DNA from: Methylomonas sp. EFPC3
GTDB lineage: Bacteria; Pseudomonadota; Gammaproteobacteria; Methylococcales; Methylomonadaceae
NCBI RefSeq assembly: GCF_029643245.1
Contig: NZ_CP116398.1
Coordinates: 2,356,001-2,420,000 of the forward strand
DNA length: 64,000 bases
Direction: 5' to 3'
The position numbers and the translations under genes were made by a program. Within the stretch, counting starts at the first letter, position 1. Each line of letters opens with the position of its first letter. Shown here in pieces: positions 1 through 10,022 of this stretch. The notes below the pieces were generated by a model that saw only the letters and a program-made list of their open reading frames with translations, was not told where the DNA came from and searched no databases.

Positions 1-3000
1 TTTCTCCAAACCACTGACGCTCAGCAGACTACTAGTCTGGTCCGGCTCGACCAGCGGCGGCACGGCGAGCGTTGACGGCTGAGCGGCCGGCTCGGGATTC
101 AGTTCGCGCAACCAAGCCGCGCAATACGGCTGCTTGACTACCGTGAAATGCTCACCCTTGGCCTTGATCACATTGACGGCTTGAAAATAATCGTCCCACT
201 CGTTGGCCGCCAACCAGCCTTTACTGCCTTCGGCGATCACCAGCGTCACCCGATACGGCAACTTGGCGGTGTAACGGTAACGGGCGGTAATCGACGCCTC
301 GGTCACTTGCCAGATTTTCCGAAAATGCCCGGCGTCCAGATTCGGAACGATGTCAGCCAATAACGACGCAAAGCAGTCTTTCCACTCCGCGTAGGGCTTG
401 GTTTTTAAAATTTCGGCAATCGCGCCGCGATAGGGCTCGGGCGAAATTCCGGCGTTCGTCAGCATGAAGTTGCAGAATGCCTTGACCGAGGCCTTGTCCA
501 CGCTGCTTTGCCGCAGCAACAAACCGCTATCGATCAACACCACTTCGCCGATTTCGTAAGCCGAATCTTGCAACTGGCGCAGCATTTCGTAGACCACGGT
601 GCCGCCGTAACTGTGCGCGTACAAATTGATCCGCCCTTGCGGCCAAACGCTTTTGATCTGGGCGATATTGTGCGCGGCCATGTCCTCGACCGTGGTCGCC
701 GGCGGCTCGTCGCTATAGCCTTTCATTTGCAAGCCGTAAACCGGCCCTTCCCGCTTCAGGCACTCCGCCAGTTCGAAATAGCCGTCGCTCAAGCCGGGCA
801 TGCCCGGCACGATAAACGTCGGAATCCCCGAGCGCAGATTGAGCAAATACGCTGAATTGGTCAGTTTTTCCAGCGGGCGCTCTAGGTAATCGCTCAAGGC
901 TTTTATCGTCGGATATTTGAAAATATCGGCAAGATTCAGCGAGCTGTCGGGGAGAATGGCGTTAATCCGGCTGATCAGTTGCACGGTCAGCAAGGAGTGG
1001 CCGCCCAACTCAAAAAAATTGTCGTTCACGCCGACCCGCTCGACGTTCAACAGCGCCCGCCAAATTTCGGCCAGTTGTTGCTCCAGCTGGCCGCGCGGCG
1101 GGCTGAAATCCCCGCGCCCGGCCAGCCAGCTCTCGGCTTGCTGTGCCAGTGCCTTACGGTCGATTTTGCCGCCCGGCGTCATCGGCAGGGTATCGAGTGC
1201 CAGCACCGCCAGCGGCACCATGTAATCGGGCAAGGTGCGGCGCAGAAAAGCCTTCATGACTTCTGGCTCGGGCGGATTGCCGTCGTGGGTATAAAACGCC
1301 AACAGTTGCTTGTTATTCTGGCGTTCGCTGACGACCAGCACCGGCAGTTTGACAGCTGGATGCCTAGCCAGCGCAGTCTCGATTTCGCCTAACTCCACCC
1401 GAAACCCGCGAATCTTGACCTGATGGTCGCGGCGACCGATAAAGGCCAGATTGCCGTCGTCCAACCAGCGCACCAGATCGCCGGTTTTATACAGTTTGCC
1501 GGCACCGAACGGATTGGCGATGAATTTCTCGGCGGTCAATTCGGGCTGATTCAGATAGCCGCGAGCGACACCGGCGCCGGCGATGTGCAGTTCGCCCGGC
1601 ACGCCAATCGGCACCGGTTTGAGTGCGCTGTCCAGCACGTAGACTTGGGTGTTGGCCAGCGGCTTGCCGAGCGGTATCGCTTGGTCGGGATCGTGGGCCG
1701 GGTCTATCGGGTGCAGCAACGAAATGACGGTGGTTTCGGTCGGGCCGTAGGTGTTGATCACCGCGATGTTCGGGTTGCGTTGCCGCCAAGCCCGATAGTT
1801 TTGCGCTTCGGCTTTTTCGCCGCCGATCACCACCCGGCTCAGCGCGGTGTCGCTGAAGTCTTGGTCCACCAGCGTATGCCAGTAGGCGGTGGGCAGGTTG
1901 ATCAGACTGACTCGGTGGCGTTGCAGCAGGCTTTTTAAGTAAGCCACATCGGTGAAACGCTCGCCGTCCATCATCACCACCGCCCCGCCGCTGAGCAGGG
2001 TCGGAAACACTTCCTCGACGAAGATATCGAAGCTGATGGTCGAAAACTGCAACACCCGGTCGCGCTCGTTGAGACGGTAGGCGGCAATCGCGGCCAGATT
2101 GTGATTGACCACGTTGCGGTGTTCGACCATCACCCCTTTGGGTTGGCCGGTGGAACCGGAGGTATAAATCACATAGGCCAGATGCTCGGGAGCCGCGCTG
2201 GGACGCGGTTGCCCGGTGCTTTGGGCGATCAACGGCCAGTCGCTATCCAGCGCCACGGTCTGAATCGCCAGACCCGCGCGCATTTCAGCCAAACCTTCGA
2301 TCAAGCCGGCTTCGGTCAACAGCAGTCGAGCGCCGCTGTCCAACAGCAAGACTTTGCTACGTTCGGCGGGGGTATTGGCGTCCAGCGGCAGATAGGCGCC
2401 GCCGGCCTTGAGGATGCCGAGCAGGCCGACCAGCATCAGCGGCGAACGGCGCAGACACACCGCCACGATGGTGTCGGCCTGGACGCCAAGCTGTTGCAGA
2501 TAGACGGCCAGCCGGTCGCTTTGCTCGTGCAATTCCCGATAACTGAGCGAACTCTCCTCGCCGATCACCGCCACTTGCTCGGGGGTTTTCAAGGCCTGGC
2601 GGACGAACAGGTCGTGGAGGCAGGCGTCGGGAAGCTGATTGGCGGTCGAGCGGCTCCAGTCGTCCAGTATCTTGCGCTGCGCGTCCGCGTCCAGCAGCTC
2701 CAGTTCCGCGAGCATGCCGTGCGGCGACTCAACCAGGTAGCGCATGATGCTGGTCAGATGCTCCGCCATCCGCTGCACCGTCTGCGGCCGATACAGATCG
2801 GCGGCGTATTCGATCCCGATCAGCGCATGCTCGTCTTCGAACTCGTTATAGGTGAAGGTCAACTCGAACTTCGCTTCATTGATCTCGAAATCGAACAAGG
2901 GCTCCAGGCGGCAATTGCCGAACGGTAAGCCGCTGAGCCGAAGCGGGGTGTAGTTGATCAGGACTTGAAACAAGGGGCTGCGGCTTAAATCGCGCTCCGG

Positions 3001-4164
3001 TTGCAGCAAATCGAAAATCTTCTCGATCGGCACCTGCTGGTTTTCCTGGCCTTCGACAATCACGGTGTGAACCTGCTCGAGCAAGGCGTTCACCGTCAAA
3101 CCGGTTTGTTCCGGCGGGTTAATCCGCATCACCACGGTATTGACGAAAAAACCGACCACAGCTTCGATTTCGCGCTGATTGCGGTTGGCCACCGGCATGC
3201 CCAAGCAAATGTCGTGTTGGCCGCTGTATTTTTTTAACAGCAGATAGACCGCGGCCATAAACAAGGAGAACGGAGTGGTTTTGCGCGTTCTGGCCGCTTG
3301 TTTAACCAATTTACCCTGCTCCGAACTCAACTCGAACTGGAGGTAAGCGCCGCGCCCGCTGGCGCTCGCCGGACGCGCAAAATCCAACGGCATCTCAAGA
3401 TTCTGGTAACCGGATAACTGGCGCTGCCAGTAAGCCAGTTCGCGCGTCAGTTTGGCATCCGTGTGGGTTTCCCGCTCCCAACCGGCATACCGGGCGTAAT
3501 CGACCGGCAAGGCCGGCAACGCAGGCGGTTTACCTTCGACAAACGCGGCGTAGGCTGCCGCCAGATCGTTCAATAACACCCGCATCGACCAGCCGTCGGT
3601 CACGATGTGGTGCAAGCACAAGGCCAGGATGTGGGTTTCCGCCGCCAGGCGCAGCAGCATCGCCCTGAATAATGCGGAAGTCTCCAGATTGAATGGCTGC
3701 TCGATAAAGCTTTGCAGCCGTTGTTTTTGTTCGCGGTGTTGCAGTTCGCCGCTAAACCGGCTCAGATCGTGTTGCTCGATGGCGACCGCCGCCGCCGGCC
3801 GGATTCGTTGCAACGGCGTGCTGTCCAGCGCCGAAAAATTGGTGCGCAAGGCTTCGTGCCGGGCGTAAATAAAATCCAACGCCTTGGCCAGCGCGCCGAT
3901 ATCCAACGGCCCTTCGATCTTGCCCAAACCCGGCACATGGTATTGGCCGCCGAAACCCAGCCGGTCCAGAAACCACAGGCGCTCCTGCGAAAACGACTGG
4001 CAGGCGATCTTGTCGCCGGCCAGATAGCTCAGAACCCCGGCCTTCTCCGCTTTTAGCGCGGACTTCACCGCGTCGGTCAGCAGGCCGGCGCCGGCTTCGA
4101 CGCACAAATCTCCGGCCGGCGACCGGGTCAAGCGCGCGCCGTTAGCGATCAACTCGCTCAACAT
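1..4164 (-). CDS. NRPS, TubC docking-C-A-PCP-TE (3' end off window)
   Basis: Nonribosomal peptide synthetase, 1388 codons visible, still open at base 1. Residues 1 to about 50 look like a TubC-type N-terminal docking domain, which would receive the product of the hybrid synthase encoded just upstream. The condensation domain follows (HHIVTDG at residues 185-191), then an adenylation domain from about residue 519 (YTSGSTGQPKG, SYGPTE-like block NTYGPTETT, GKIDRKAL), a carrier domain with phosphopantetheine Ser1057 (LGGHSLL), and an alpha/beta-hydrolase thioesterase with AHSYGG nucleophile Ser1185 and probable catalytic His1339. My alignment to GrsA gives the specificity residues D-I-E-N-V-G-T-V-I, with a Glu at position 239 that is common in pockets for basic amino acids. 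The ATG at 4164 is the first start after an in-frame stop; the upstream gene ends at 4240. The sequence continues about 45 residues past the thioesterase His without a stop, so more protein lies outside the window. The family call is secure; the substrate is inference. Confidence 0.93.
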   Translation of the reverse strand, partial: MLSELIANGARLTRSPAGDLCVEAGAGLLTDAVKSALKAEKAGVLSYLAGDKIACQSFSQERLWFLDRLGFGGQYHVPGLGKIEGPLDIGALAKALDFIYARHEALRTNFSALDSTPLQRIRPAAAVAIEQHDLSRFSGELQHREQKQRLQSFIEQPFNLETSALFRAMLLRLAAETHILALCLHHIVTDGWSMRVLLNDLAAAYAAFVEGKPPALPALPVDYARYAGWERETHTDAKLTRELAYWQRQLSGYQNLEMPLDFARPASASGRGAYLQFELSSEQGKLVKQAARTRKTTPFSLFMAAVYLLLKKYSGQHDICLGMPVANRNQREIEAVVGFFVNTVVMRINPPEQTGLTVNALLEQVHTVIVEGQENQQVPIEKIFDLLQPERDLSRSPLFQVLINYTPLRLSGLPFGNCRLEPLFDFEINEAKFELTFTYNEFEDEHALIGIEYAADLYRPQTVQRMAEHLTSIMRYLVESPHGMLAELELLDADAQRKILDDWSRSTANQLPDACLHDLFVRQALKTPEQVAVIGEESSLSYRELHEQSDRLAVYLQQLGVQADTIVAVCLRRSPLMLVGLLGILKAGGAYLPLDANTPAERSKVLLLDSGARLLLTEAGLIEGLAEMRAGLAIQTVALDSDWPLIAQSTGQPRPSAAPEHLAYVIYTSGSTGQPKGVMVEHRNVVNHNLAAIAAYRLNERDRVLQFSTISFDIFVEEVFPTLLSGGAVVMMDGERFTDVAYLKSLLQRHRVSLINLPTAYWHTLVDQDFSDTALSRVVIGGEKAEAQNYRAWRQRNPNIAVINTYGPTETTVISLLHPIDPAHDPDQAIPLGKPLANTQVYVLDSALKPVPIGVPGELHIAGAGVARGYLNQPELTAEKFIANPFGAGKLYKTGDLVRWLDDGNLAFIGRRDHQVKIRGFRVELGEIETALARHPAVKLPVLVVSERQNNKQLLAFYTHDGNPPEPEVMKAFLRRTLPDYMVPLAVLALDTLPMTPGGKIDRKALAQQAESWLAGRGDFSPPRGQLEQQLAEIWRALLNVERVGVNDNFFELGGHSLLTVQLISRINAILPDSSLNLADIFKYPTIKALSDYLERPLEKLTNSAYLLNLRSGIPTFIVPGMPGLSDGYFELAECLKREGPVYGLQMKGYSDEPPATTVEDMAAHNIAQIKSVWPQGRINLYAHSYGGTVVYEMLRQLQDSAYEIGEVVLIDSGLLLRQSSVDKASVKAFCNFMLTNAGISPEPYRGAIAEILKTKPYAEWKDCFASLLADIVPNLDAGHFRKIWQVTEASITARYRYTAKLPYRVTLVIAEGSKGWLAANEWDDYFQAVNVIKAKGEHFTVVKQPYCAAWLRELNPEPAAQPSTLAVPPLVEPDQTSSLLSVSGLEK

Positions 4165-4239
4165 GGACTTGCTGCCGCGAATTGGATGAATCCCAGACTG
4201 CGATCAGAAACCGAATCGCACCACCGATGCCGTATGCCG

Positions 4240-7200
4240 TTAAACAACGAATGCCTCCAGATGTTTCAGATAGTTAGCCAACGAATCTTCGGCCGGGGCG
4301 CGGCCGCTGTTCGCAATCGCCACGGCCAGTTGTTGAATGTCCGCCGCCTCGAACAAAGTACTCAGCGCCAGTTCGACACCCAACGCCGCCTTGGCCCGCA
4401 ACACGATTTGGATCGCCAGCAAGGAATGGCCGCCCAACGCGAAAAAATTGTCCTGAGTCCCGATCCGGCCGATACCCAATACGTCCTGCCAAATGTCGAC
4501 CAAAGTGGCTTCGATGGCGTTGCTCGGCGCGACGTAACCCGCCTCTGCCGAGCGCTCGACCGGCCGCGCCAGCAACGCTTTGCGATCAACCTTGCCGTTA
4601 TCGGTCAACGGCATTTGCGTCAATGCCACCCAGGCGGCAGGCACCATGTAATCGGGCAAGCGCTGGCGCAAATACGCGATCAATTCCGCCGTCTCGAGCG
4701 CTATCCCGGCCTGGAAATAGGCAACCAACTGCTTGCCCCCGGCAAATTCCCGGGCAACGACGACGGCGTGGCGAATGTTCGGATGCAACAGCAAGGCCTG
4801 TTCGATTTCGCCGAGCTCGACTCGAAAGCCGCGAATCTTCACTTGCTGGTCTTGCCGGCCGATGAACAGCAACTGGCCGTCGTCGCGCCAGCGTACCAAG
4901 TCGCCGGTCTTGTACAGCCGGCCCGGACCGAAGGGATTGGCGATGAATTTTTCGGCGGTCAATTCGGGCTGGTTGAGATAGCCGCGGGTAACACCGGCGC
5001 CGGCAATATGCAATTCGCCGGGTACGCCGATCGGGACCGGTTGCAGGTCGCTGTCCAGGACGTAGACTTGGGTGTTGGCCAGCGGCCGGCCCAGCGGGAT
5101 CGGCTGGTCGGCGGCGGCCGCTTCGATGGGGTACAGCGTGGCGATGACGGTGGTTTCGGTCGGGCCGTAGCTGTTTATGACCCGGATATTCGGGTTGCGT
5201 TGCCGCCAGACCCGATACTTTTCCGCTTCGGCTTTTTCGCCGCCGATCACGACCCGGCTTAGCGCGGTGTCGCTGAAGTCTTGCTCCACCAGCGTATGCC
5301 AGTAGGCAGTGGGCAGGTTGATCAGGCTGACCCGCTGCCGCTGCACCACGCTTTTCAGGTAGCCGGCGTCGGTAAAGCGCTCGCCGTCCATCATCACCAC
5401 TGCCCCGCCGCTGAGCAGGGTCGGAAACACTTCCTCGACGAAGATATCGAAGCTGATCGTCGAAAATTGCAGCACCCGGTCGCTGCCGCTGAGTTGGTAG
5501 GCGGCGATGACGGCCAGGTTGTGATTGACGACGTTGCGGTGCTCGACCATGACGCCTTTGGGCCGGCCGCTGGAACCGGAGGTGTAGATGACATAGGCCA
5601 GATGCTCGGGACGCGCCAATTGCCGCGGCGGCTCGTCGATTTGGGCGATCCGCGGCCAGTCCCGGTCCACGGCAACCCGCGGCAGGTCCAAGCCCTGGGT
5701 CATCTCGCGGGCATGCGGTTCCAGCGCCGCTTCGGTCAATATCAGTTTGGCGCCGCTGTCCGCCAGCAGCAGTTTGCCGCGTTCGGTTGGGGTGTTGGCG
5801 TCCAGCGGCAGATAGGCGCCGCCGGCCTTGAGGATGCCCAGCAGGCCGACCAGCATCAGCGGCGAACGGCGCAGACACACCGCCACCAGGGTATCGGCAT
5901 GGACGCCAAGCTGTTGCAGATAAACGGCCAGCCGGTCGCTTTGCTGGTGCAGTTCCCGGTAGCTGAGTGAACTCTCCTCGCCGATCACCGCCACCTGTTC
6001 CGGGGTTTCCAGCGCCTGGCGGACGAATAGCTGGTGCAGGCAGGCGGCGGGAACCGCGACCGTCTGCGTCGCATTGAACCCGGTCAACAGACGTTGCTTT
6101 TCCGCCGCCGCCAGGATTTCGATGGCGCTGACGGCTTGATCCGGATTGGCAACCACACCGGCCATTAACTGTTTGAAACAGGCCAAGTGCCGGACAACGC
6201 TGGCATCGTCGAACAAGCTGCGCTTGTACTTGATGTTGATTTGCAGGCTGTGCCTGAAATCGTAAATTTCGAGCGTGTAATTGTCCTCGGTTTGCTGAAA
6301 CACCTCGTACAAAGTCTCGACGCCCTGCAGCGCGTCGGCGTTATGTAACAGCTCGTCGAAAAAATTCTGGTAGGTGTAGGACACCGGAAACGGGTTTTCC
6401 TGGGGATTGGCCAAATGCAAGCCCAAGTCCGACAACAACCTGGGAAACGGATAGTGCGCATGGTCCAGGCACTCGAAAAACCGGCGCCGGGTTTGCTGCA
6501 TCAACTGATTGAAGGAAGCTGCCGGCTGCACTTGGCACGGCACGACCATGACGTTGATGTAACAACCGATACTGTGTTCGTAGGCCGATTTGGGCCGCCC
6601 GCGTACCGGCGTCGTCACCGCCGGCGCCGCGTGCCGGGTCAGCTTGTATAAAAAGACTTGAAACAGCGCCAGGAACAACACCGCCAAGCTGGTTTTTCCG
6701 CGCGTCGCCAAGCACTTCAGGACTGCCAGCTCGGCACCGTCCAGCCTGAACTTTTGACAACCGATACCGGCGGCCGACAAGCTGGCTTGCGGCAAATAAT
6801 CGTAAGGCAGATTCAAGGTCGCCGCTCGATCGGCCAATAATTCGCGCCACCAGCGTGCGTCTGCCGCCCCGTCAGCGCCGGCCAGATAGCGCCGTTCCCA
6901 ATCGACAAAATCCAGAAACGCCAGATCGGGAGCGCGGCAAACCAAGGTCGTGCCGGCCCCTAAGGCGTGATATTTCTGCCAGAACGCGGCGATAAACAAG
7001 GCCCCGGAGGTGCCGTCGAACACAATGTGGTGAATGACGAAATAGACGTAAGTCCCGGCCTCGGCCGCATCGATCGCATACAGCCTGACCGGCGCGTCCT
7101 TGGACAAATCGAAAGGCTGCCGCAACAATTCCCACAAGCAGGCGTCCAGCACCGCCGCCGATTCCAGTCGCATTTCGTGACAGTTGATACATGCTGCGAC

Positions 7201-9408
7201 CGGCCGAATCCGCTGCACGCAAGCGCCGGTCTCGGCGTCGACCTCGAGCGCCACGGTAAGAATGGGGTACTCGGCCAGCATCGCCGCAAGCGCTTGCTGC
7301 AATAAGGCGGCATCGACGTTGCCTGAGACCTTGAACGTCAACGGCACGTTAAACGCGATCGACTCCGGCGCCAGTTGATTGACGTACCACAGACCCTTTT
7401 GCACCTCCGACAACGGACCGCAGATAGCCGCATCGGCCAAACCCGGCGCCTCCCCGCTTGAGCCGGTGCTGCCGGCCGGCGTTTTTTGCTGCAGTTTCAG
7501 CGCCAACAGCGCAAAAAACCCGGCAAAGTCGTCGACACCCAGCACCTGGCTGAATTTGATGTCCAACCCCAGCGCCTCGTTCAAACGGCCGACGAACTGC
7601 ACCACGTCGATGGAATCGAAACCGTAATCGATCAGGGAAAGCGCCAAGTCGAGCGAGCCCAGCTCCAGCTTAAAAATGTCTTGAACCAACTCGGCTAGCA
7701 CCGCGGCGCTGGATGGATCGAGCCCCAACTCCGCCAGGGGCCGATCGGAGGCCCGCGCTGCGCACTGGGCGATGCTGCTGGCGGCAACCGCGGCATCGGC
7801 CCGGTATTCCTCCAGAACGACATGGGCGTTTACCCCGCCGATGGCATAGCTGTTCAGGGCCGCGCGTTTCAGCTGATCGGAACTCGGCCAAGGCCGACCC
7901 TGGCGTTGCAGAATCAACGCATGCCCGGCGGCCAAATCGCTATTGACCGCATCGAGACCGGCGATACCGGGCAACAAACCGTGCTCGAAAGCTTTTAACA
8001 CTTTGATAATCGACGCCATCCCGGAAGCGGCTTCCGGGTGGCCGATGCTGGGTTTTACGCTGCTGACGTGCCAGCGTTTGCCGGAATCGGCGCTGGCTTG
8101 CCGGTAGCTTTGGTCGACGGCGCCCAATTCCAACGCATCGGCCATCGGATTGCCGATACCGTGCGCCTCGACGTAATCGATCGAGTCGGCGCTGCAGCCG
8201 GCATTGGCGAGGCTCAATCGAATCGCTTCCTTAAGCCCTTGCGGATTCGGCGCCTCGAACGAATAGCCGCGGCCGCCGTGGTAAACCGCCGATCCTTTGA
8301 CTACGCCCAAAATGCGGTTGCCATCCTGCTCGGCATCGGCCAAGGGTTTCAGGATCAACACGCCGCCGCCTTCGCTACGCAGATAACCGTTGGCGGTAGC
8401 GCCGAAACTTTTGGTCTGGTTGTCGCGGCTGAGAATATCGCGGTAAAGCCCCTGTCGCGCCGCCTGAGCGAATTCGTCCGCAGCAATCAGGTTGACGCCG
8501 CCGACAATCGCCTGCCGGCATTCCCCGGCCCGCAAACTTTGCACCGCCCGGTGCAAGGCCAGGTAGACGCTGGTGCAAAAGGAATTGACCGTCTCGCTCG
8601 GCCCTTTCAGGTTCAGCCGAAACGAAATTTTGTTGGCAAGCGGAATCCGATACGCCACGTCCGCCGTCGGCAACGTTTCCCGGCAGCCGATGAAAACCGC
8701 GGTCGGAGTTTTCGCCAATGCCGCAAGGTCGAGCCGATACTCCAGCAAAGCGTCCGCGATACATCGATACAGCAATTGCTCCTGCCGCGGCAAGGCTGCA
8801 TACTCGGCTTCCGAGATCGGCAATGCCTCCGCCGCTTGCCGCTTGCCAAGGTCGATTCGGCCATAGGCCAGTTCCGGCGCTTCCGAGCGGCCCGAGACCT
8901 GCAACGGCACCCCGGACACCACCTTTTGCCATAACGCAACGGCATTTTCGGCTTCCGGGAAAATCCCGGCCATGCCGACCACGGCAATCGCCATGGCGGC
9001 TTGCGCCGGCTGCGGTCGCGCCACCAATGCCGCCGGCACAGTCACAGGCAGACAGTCCGTAGCCACCGCCGCCAAGTCCAACACCTCCGCAAGCAAATAA
9101 TCCGCAAGCAAGTCCAAACGCGGATAATCGAATAGCACGGTCGACCGCAACGCGCAGTGCAAGCGCTGTTCCAGTTCCACTTTAAAGTCGACCGCCTGCA
9201 TGGAGTCTGCGCCGAGTTCGCCGAAGTTGCGGTCGTCGGCGACATCGTCGGGATCGTCCAATTCCAAAAACTCGACCAGCAAACCGCGGATAAAATCGAT
9301 CAAGATGCGTCGGCGCAAATCCGGCTGAGCTTGGGCAAGCCGGTCTAACACGCTGAATGCTTCATGCGTTTCGCAGTAGGCGTCCGCAAACTGTATATCC
9401 GTCCCCAT
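4240..9408 (-). CDS. hybrid PKS-NRPS, ACP-KS-ACP-C-A-PCP
   Basis: Multidomain megasynthase of 1722 residues from the ATG at 9408; the frame is open to a TTG at 9450 and neither start has a good ribosome site. Domains in order: an ACP with GADS Ser69; a ketosynthase with Cys278 in NSFCTS, His416 in EAHGIGN and His457 in PSIGHPEAASG; a second ACP with Ser599 (GFDSID); a condensation domain (HHIVFDG, His793 to Gly799); an adenylation domain (YTSGSSGRPKG, NSYGPTETT, Lys1606 in NGKVDRKAL); and a peptidyl carrier with Ser1662 (LGGHSLL). There is no acyltransferase, ketoreductase or dehydratase, so KS extension would need a trans-acting AT, or the KS only transfers a chain. The adenylation pocket reads D-I-E-N-V-G-S-V-I, nearly the same as in the next gene. 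The first ACP could carry the isonitrile acyl chain made by the four upstream genes, replacing the free-standing ACP of actinobacterial systems. The C-terminus presumably docks to the TubC domain of the downstream NRPS. Confidence 0.93.
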   Translation of the reverse strand: MGTDIQFADAYCETHEAFSVLDRLAQAQPDLRRRILIDFIRGLLVEFLELDDPDDVADDRNFGELGADSMQAVDFKVELEQRLHCALRSTVLFDYPRLDLLADYLLAEVLDLAAVATDCLPVTVPAALVARPQPAQAAMAIAVVGMAGIFPEAENAVALWQKVVSGVPLQVSGRSEAPELAYGRIDLGKRQAAEALPISEAEYAALPRQEQLLYRCIADALLEYRLDLAALAKTPTAVFIGCRETLPTADVAYRIPLANKISFRLNLKGPSETVNSFCTSVYLALHRAVQSLRAGECRQAIVGGVNLIAADEFAQAARQGLYRDILSRDNQTKSFGATANGYLRSEGGGVLILKPLADAEQDGNRILGVVKGSAVYHGGRGYSFEAPNPQGLKEAIRLSLANAGCSADSIDYVEAHGIGNPMADALELGAVDQSYRQASADSGKRWHVSSVKPSIGHPEAASGMASIIKVLKAFEHGLLPGIAGLDAVNSDLAAGHALILQRQGRPWPSSDQLKRAALNSYAIGGVNAHVVLEEYRADAAVAASSIAQCAARASDRPLAELGLDPSSAAVLAELVQDIFKLELGSLDLALSLIDYGFDSIDVVQFVGRLNEALGLDIKFSQVLGVDDFAGFFALLALKLQQKTPAGSTGSSGEAPGLADAAICGPLSEVQKGLWYVNQLAPESIAFNVPLTFKVSGNVDAALLQQALAAMLAEYPILTVALEVDAETGACVQRIRPVAACINCHEMRLESAAVLDACLWELLRQPFDLSKDAPVRLYAIDAAEAGTYVYFVIHHIVFDGTSGALFIAAFWQKYHALGAGTTLVCRAPDLAFLDFVDWERRYLAGADGAADARWWRELLADRAATLNLPYDYLPQASLSAAGIGCQKFRLDGAELAVLKCLATRGKTSLAVLFLALFQVFLYKLTRHAAPAVTTPVRGRPKSAYEHSIGCYINVMVVPCQVQPAASFNQLMQQTRRRFFECLDHAHYPFPRLLSDLGLHLANPQENPFPVSYTYQNFFDELLHNADALQGVETLYEVFQQTEDNYTLEIYDFRHSLQINIKYKRSLFDDASVVRHLACFKQLMAGVVANPDQAVSAIEILAAAEKQRLLTGFNATQTVAVPAACLHQLFVRQALETPEQVAVIGEESSLSYRELHQQSDRLAVYLQQLGVHADTLVAVCLRRSPLMLVGLLGILKAGGAYLPLDANTPTERGKLLLADSGAKLILTEAALEPHAREMTQGLDLPRVAVDRDWPRIAQIDEPPRQLARPEHLAYVIYTSGSSGRPKGVMVEHRNVVNHNLAVIAAYQLSGSDRVLQFSTISFDIFVEEVFPTLLSGGAVVMMDGERFTDAGYLKSVVQRQRVSLINLPTAYWHTLVEQDFSDTALSRVVIGGEKAEAEKYRVWRQRNPNIRVINSYGPTETTVIATLYPIEAAAADQPIPLGRPLANTQVYVLDSDLQPVPIGVPGELHIAGAGVTRGYLNQPELTAEKFIANPFGPGRLYKTGDLVRWRDDGQLLFIGRQDQQVKIRGFRVELGEIEQALLLHPNIRHAVVVAREFAGGKQLVAYFQAGIALETAELIAYLRQRLPDYMVPAAWVALTQMPLTDNGKVDRKALLARPVERSAEAGYVAPSNAIEATLVDIWQDVLGIGRIGTQDNFFALGGHSLLAIQIVLRAKAALGVELALSTLFEAADIQQLAVAIANSGRAPAEDSLANYLKHLEAFVV

Positions 9409-9476
9409 CGTGGTCTGAATAGAGTCAAAAACTATGGATAGTTGGCGCAAAATCGATGTGCGGAATCGGCGTTCCG

Positions 9477-10022
9477 TTAAGCATCCGGGCGTAACACCGC
9501 CAACGTTACCTCGCCTTTGGATTTGCCAAGCTTGTCGTCGTGAAAATGGCAGAACGTCTTCAAAAACGTGCAGCGAGAGGTTTTCTTCACCAAACTAATG
9601 CCGAAGGTTCCGTAAAACCGTTTGGCATTAATAAAGCTTTGATAGCTTGAATTTAAATTCGCAATTAGAAAGTTGGACAACTGCTTCTCGAAAAAAGAAT
9701 CCGGCTCGTATTCGTTTAACTCCGGAATTAAACCGTGCTTGATGCAATATCCCAAATGAACATAAGCGATTTGGTTGTAACAAATATTGTATTCGACGGC
9801 GTTAAAATGCCCGGTATCGTCGATATAGCAGGATTCCGGAATCGAAAACTCGCCGTTCATCAACATACCTTGTAATCCCAGCCCTTCTTGCTGCTGAAAA
9901 TAAGCCTTCTTCAGATATTGGCAGTGCTGCCGATATGGCGACAATACCTGATTGACGAAGGAACCTTCGATATCGGTTAACGTCAGCGCGTCGCATTCCG
10001 CTAATTCAGTGATTGCACTCAT
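9477..10022 (-). CDS. FcoT-like thioesterase (ScoD/Rv0098 type)
   Basis: Predicted hot-dog-fold protein of 181 residues resembling Mycobacterium tuberculosis FcoT (Rv0098) and Streptomyces ScoD. The most telling stretch is DTGHFNAVEYNICYNQIAY, which matches the STGHFNAVE...FNQLAY segment I recall for Rv0098; the C-terminal GEVTLAVL also matches. In isonitrile lipopeptide pathways this enzyme adds glycine to an alpha,beta-unsaturated acyl-ACP (Michael addition) and releases the beta-(carboxymethyl)amino acid by hydrolysis. The ATG at 10022 overlaps the stop codon of the dioxygenase gene by four bases (ATGA), so translation is probably coupled. It lies 68 bases before the ATG of the hybrid synthase. 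The family assignment rests on remembered motifs, not on a search, but the neighbourhood supports it strongly. Confidence 0.85.
   Translation of the reverse strand: MSAITELAECDALTLTDIEGSFVNQVLSPYRQHCQYLKKAYFQQQEGLGLQGMLMNGEFSIPESCYIDDTGHFNAVEYNICYNQIAYVHLGYCIKHGLIPELNEYEPDSFFEKQLSNFLIANLNSSYQSFINAKRFYGTFGISLVKKTSRCTFLKTFCHFHDDKLGKSKGEVTLAVLRPDA

Noticed and set aside
148..3237. Series of long plus-strand reading frames
   Set aside because: They are antisense to a continuous NRPS reading frame with clear domain motifs on the minus strand; the same applies to plus-strand frames at 4186-9348.
4598..5878. A 426-codon minus-strand frame
   Set aside because: It is an out-of-frame shadow of the adenylation domain; its Arg/Pro/Gly-rich translation has no motif.
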